Source of the DNA: Massilia polaris
GTDB lineage: Bacteria > Pseudomonadota > Gammaproteobacteria > Burkholderiales > Burkholderiaceae_D
Assembly (NCBI RefSeq): GCF_012927275.1
Contig: NZ_JABBGG010000002.1
Location: forward strand, 372,001-436,000
DNA: 64,000 bases
Reading direction: 5' to 3'
Shown here: positions 63,988-64,000 of the stretch, piece by piece
Numbering within the stretch: position 1 is the stretch's first letter
Layout of the letters: each line of letters begins with the position of its first letter
Translations under genes and position numbers: made by a program
The notes under the pieces: model-generated
Told to the model about the DNA's origin: nothing
The model's database searches: none
The model's input: the letters and a program-made list of their open reading frames with translations, nothing else

Positions 63988-64000
63988 TCGATCCCCCGGT

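Overview
The window is GC-rich, densely coded bacterial chromosome. The gene families and gene order point to a betaproteobacterium of the order Burkholderiales, most likely family Oxalobacteraceae (Massilia/Duganella/Janthinobacterium-like). The clues are an ivd-aceK-thiolase leucine-degradation cluster under a MerR regulator, an mla operon that includes mlaA and runs on into ibaG-murA-his-tat, a short-form hisG, and hemE next to priA. This assignment is inferred from family knowledge; no search was run.

Layout. 1-6.8 kb: a minus-strand catabolic operon (MerR regulator, isovaleryl-CoA dehydrogenase, AceK, thiolase, SDR, start of an acyl-CoA dehydrogenase) and a divergent metallo-beta-lactamase-fold gene, with two near-identical 16-bp palindromic operators. 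7-11.5 kb: an unusual HTH protein, a 56-residue protein too short for ordinary ORF calling, ubiX, grxD and tex. 11.6-20 kb: a SNF2-type helicase, an MFS transporter, a PAS histidine kinase/response regulator pair, a RAYT-type REP transposase bracketed by short repeats, and an orphan RsbRD-type sensor kinase. 20.2-26.5 kb: gltBD. 26.8-43.7 kb: one long rightward array, mlaFEDACB, an ABC-2 exporter, ibaG, murA, hisG-hisD-(DNA methyltransferase)-hisC-hisB-hisH-hisA-hisF-hisI-hisE, a HIT protein and tatABC. 43.7-52.6 kb: a frameshifted fibronectin-III remnant, a DinB-like protein, a DUF885 zinc-peptidase-like protein, and a two-gene operon of an S9 peptidase plus a 1367-residue SNF2 ATPase. 52.7-64 kb: hemE, a 753-bp AT-rich gap packed with DnaA boxes, priA, a Lpd-like flavoprotein, two small conserved-domain genes, rep, a serralysin-like RTX protease and slyX.

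How the genes work together. The left cluster probably degrades leucine/isovalerate to acetyl-CoA and acetoacetate under a LiuR-like repressor; aceK inside it would couple this to isocitrate dehydrogenase control. The central array joins envelope lipid transport (Mla), peptidoglycan precursor synthesis (MurA), histidine synthesis and Tat export. The most striking non-coding region is 53822-54574: five exact TTATNCACA sites, several one-mismatch sites and a 35-nt stretch that is 32/35 A+T, all between hemE and priA. It looks like a chromosomal replication origin, or at least a strong DnaA-binding locus. Other notable points are an orphan beta-class DNA methyltransferase translationally coupled into the his operon, an exact 59-bp tandem duplication at the end of the DUF1003 gene, and a low-GC patch inside the RTX protease gene.
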